NCBI GenBank assembly: GCA_021296025.1
Contig: JAGWBF010000010.1
Location: forward strand, 25,412-43,146
DNA from: Dehalococcoidia bacterium
GTDB taxonomy: Bacteria > Chloroflexota > Dehalococcoidia > Lucifugimonadales > JAGWBF01
Reading direction: 5' to 3'
DNA length: 17,735 nt
Shown here: positions 14,795 through 17,735 of the stretch, piece by piece
How the letters are laid out: each line of letters starts with the position of its first letter
Numbering within the stretch: position 1 is the first letter of the stretch
Translations under genes and position numbers: made by a program
The notes under the pieces: model-generated
Told to the model about the DNA's origin: nothing
The model's input: only the letters and a program-made list of their open reading frames with translations
Database searches by the model: none

Positions 14795-15041
14795 AGGGCT
14801 GGCCCTTCTCTGCTTTGTGTTTAACATAGCAGAGGGGTCTCTCAAAGCTAGGAGTGTTACCGTAGGCCCCGGCACTGGGGGCCACAGTAAATGCCGAGGA
14901 GCAGCTTCTTCCACTTTCCTCAGTGGACCCTTGCAGCAGGTCAGTCGGGGACTGTATGGCCTGGGAACTCAGGAATGCCAGTGGGATAGCTCCGTCCTCC
15001 GGCAGGTCCAATAGCCCCTTGGTCTTTAGTTAGCCATAGCA
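14795..15041. other. GYD/katG convergent intergenic region
   Basis: About 250 bp with no credible gene. A hairpin with CTCTGCT/AGCAGAG arms and a 13-nt loop (14808-14834) follows the GYD stop by 14 nt and may end that transcript, though no strong U-tract follows. A 5-bp TCCAC/GTGGA inverted repeat lies near 14910. The rest shows nothing notable. Confidence 0.4.
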
Positions 15042-15072
15042 ACCGTTCGGCCCCATCATGGGGCCGAACGGT
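15042..15072 (-). terminator. Strong hairpin at the katG 3' end
   Basis: ACCGTTCGGCCCC and GGGGCCGAACGGT are perfect 13-bp arms around ATCAT. The hairpin lies 18 nt beyond the katG stop. The flank on the katG side (TTGCTATGG) is poor in U, and the other flank (GTTAAGGGTTTCTT) is only modestly U-rich. It may therefore act in both directions for the convergent GYD and katG transcripts, or protect the katG mRNA 3' end. Confidence 0.65.
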
Positions 15073-15090
15073 GTTAAGGGTTTCTTAGCT

Positions 15091-17223
<2,133 letters not shown>

Positions 17224-17230
17224 CTTGTCT

Positions 17231-17237
17231 CTCCTTT
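17231..17237 (-). promoter_or_regulatory. Shine-Dalgarno supporting the katG TTG start
   Basis: AAAGGAG lies 7 nt upstream of TTG 17223. It is located inside the longer reading frame, which argues that the ATG at 17310 is not the main start. Confidence 0.6.
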
Positions 17238-17640
17238 CGGCGATTCGCCAGGTAAAGCGCGGCCTTCCTAGACCTGGATCCTCATTGACTGCGGGGGTCT
17301 TCCTCGCCATCCACGGAGAAACCTTCGGTTGCCTGGTTTGGACTCGTCTTGGCTTTGAAGTCTCTCATCGGACATCGTCTATTTGAATGAGCCAAGGGGC
17401 CCGCGCTTATAGCTGCATTTTCAGCGACCATTCGCTGCCAGCTTTCCATAATATCAAATTGGCTAACCCTTGGGCAATCCTCGCAGATGGGCATCCCACA
17501 CACCATGCCTGTACCGCCGCGCAAACCTAATGCCGGAGAAACGTCGTGAGGACGAAGCCGCCGCATTCAACTTGACCAGGAGGGGTCTTATTTGATACCT
17601 TTGAGCAGAGCAGTCTCAATAGCGAGGGAATCGGACCATC
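17238..17640. other. katG/lipoprotein divergent intergenic region
   Basis: About 400 bp between divergent genes. A 94-codon minus-strand frame (17282-17566) contains a CEDCP motif but has no SD and is not recognised. On the plus strand TTGACC (17572-17577) with ATACCT 17 nt on (17595-17600) is a weak promoter candidate for the right-hand lipoprotein. No clear katG promoter or PerR/Fur/OxyR box was seen. Confidence 0.35.
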
Positions 17641-17735
17641 ATGATTGTATCCAGTCTTCGACTGATCGGCGCCGCAGCTATATTGCTCGCTGTGCTGATA
17701 CTGGCTGCTTGCGGAACCGATCCGACCCCGACCCC
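17641..17735 (+). CDS. Lipoprotein with Thr/Pro spacer, N-terminal fragment
   Basis: Only the first 31 codons lie in the window; the gene runs past the right edge. The N-terminus is a clear lipoprotein signal peptide: Arg7, a hydrophobic core, and the lipobox LAAC (Cys24). GTDPTPT follows, the start of a Thr/Pro-type spacer like that of the 621-residue lipoprotein. GAGGGA lies 11 nt before the ATG. The mature function cannot be read from the fragment. It may be a second surface protein of the same architectural type. Confidence 0.75.
   Translation, partial: MIVSSLRLIGAAAILLAVLILAACGTDPTPT

Noticed and set aside
17282..17566. 94-codon minus-strand frame with a CEDCP motif upstream of katG
   Set aside because: There is no SD and no family resemblance, and it overlaps the alternative katG start. 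It is kept only as a weak possibility.

Overview
The window is a stretch of bacterial chromosome with moderately high GC by eye. It holds eleven protein-coding genes that can be named at family level, one of them cut by the left edge, plus a twelfth cut by the right edge. No rRNA, tRNA, CRISPR array, transposase or phage gene was found. Lipoproteins with long Thr/Pro tracts after the lipobox, an MmpL-type transporter paired with an MpaB-type oxygenase, and a SthA most like the mycobacterial type would fit Chloroflexota (Dehalococcoidia/SAR202-like). That placement is inference from gene style, not a phylogeny.

Layout: (1) 1-1772, minus strand: a partner-switching operon in the order STAS antagonist, response regulator-PP2C phosphatase, HATPase anti-sigma-type kinase (cut by the edge). 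(2) 1999-3399, plus strand: a soluble transhydrogenase (SthA)-like flavoprotein with altered redox and FAD residues. (3) 3462-5156, minus strand: a metal-resistance unit made of a near-consensus promoter, a 65-residue His/Cys-rich repeat protein, and a CDF zinc-type efflux pump with a His/Asp-rich cytosolic tail. (4) 5290-8854, minus strand: an MMPL/RND transporter followed 10 bp later by an MpaB/Lcp-type (DUF2236) putative haem oxygenase, with a 22-bp-spaced direct repeat upstream. (5) 9012-12002, minus strand: uvrA. (6) 12177-14095, minus strand: a large lipoprotein with 35-residue repeats and a gluzincin metallopeptidase site, preceded by a strong Shine-Dalgarno that serves an 8-codon leader ORF. 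(7) 14369-14794, plus strand: a GYD-domain protein with its own promoter and a leader hairpin. (8) 15042-17223, minus strand: katG with a 3' hairpin. (9) 17641-17735, plus strand: the beginning of a second Thr/Pro-type lipoprotein.

How the genes fit together: several concern stress and the cell envelope. KatG removes peroxide, UvrA repairs DNA, SthA balances NADPH/NADH, the CDF pump and His-rich protein handle divalent metal, and the partner switch is a general stress-type signalling module. No single pathway links them. The most unusual items are the His/Cys repeat protein with its operator-like promoter, the disulfide-less SthA that keeps a lipoamide-dehydrogenase-type His/Glu pair, the 35-residue-repeat lipoprotein peptidase with its leader ORF, and the transporter-oxygenase pair.
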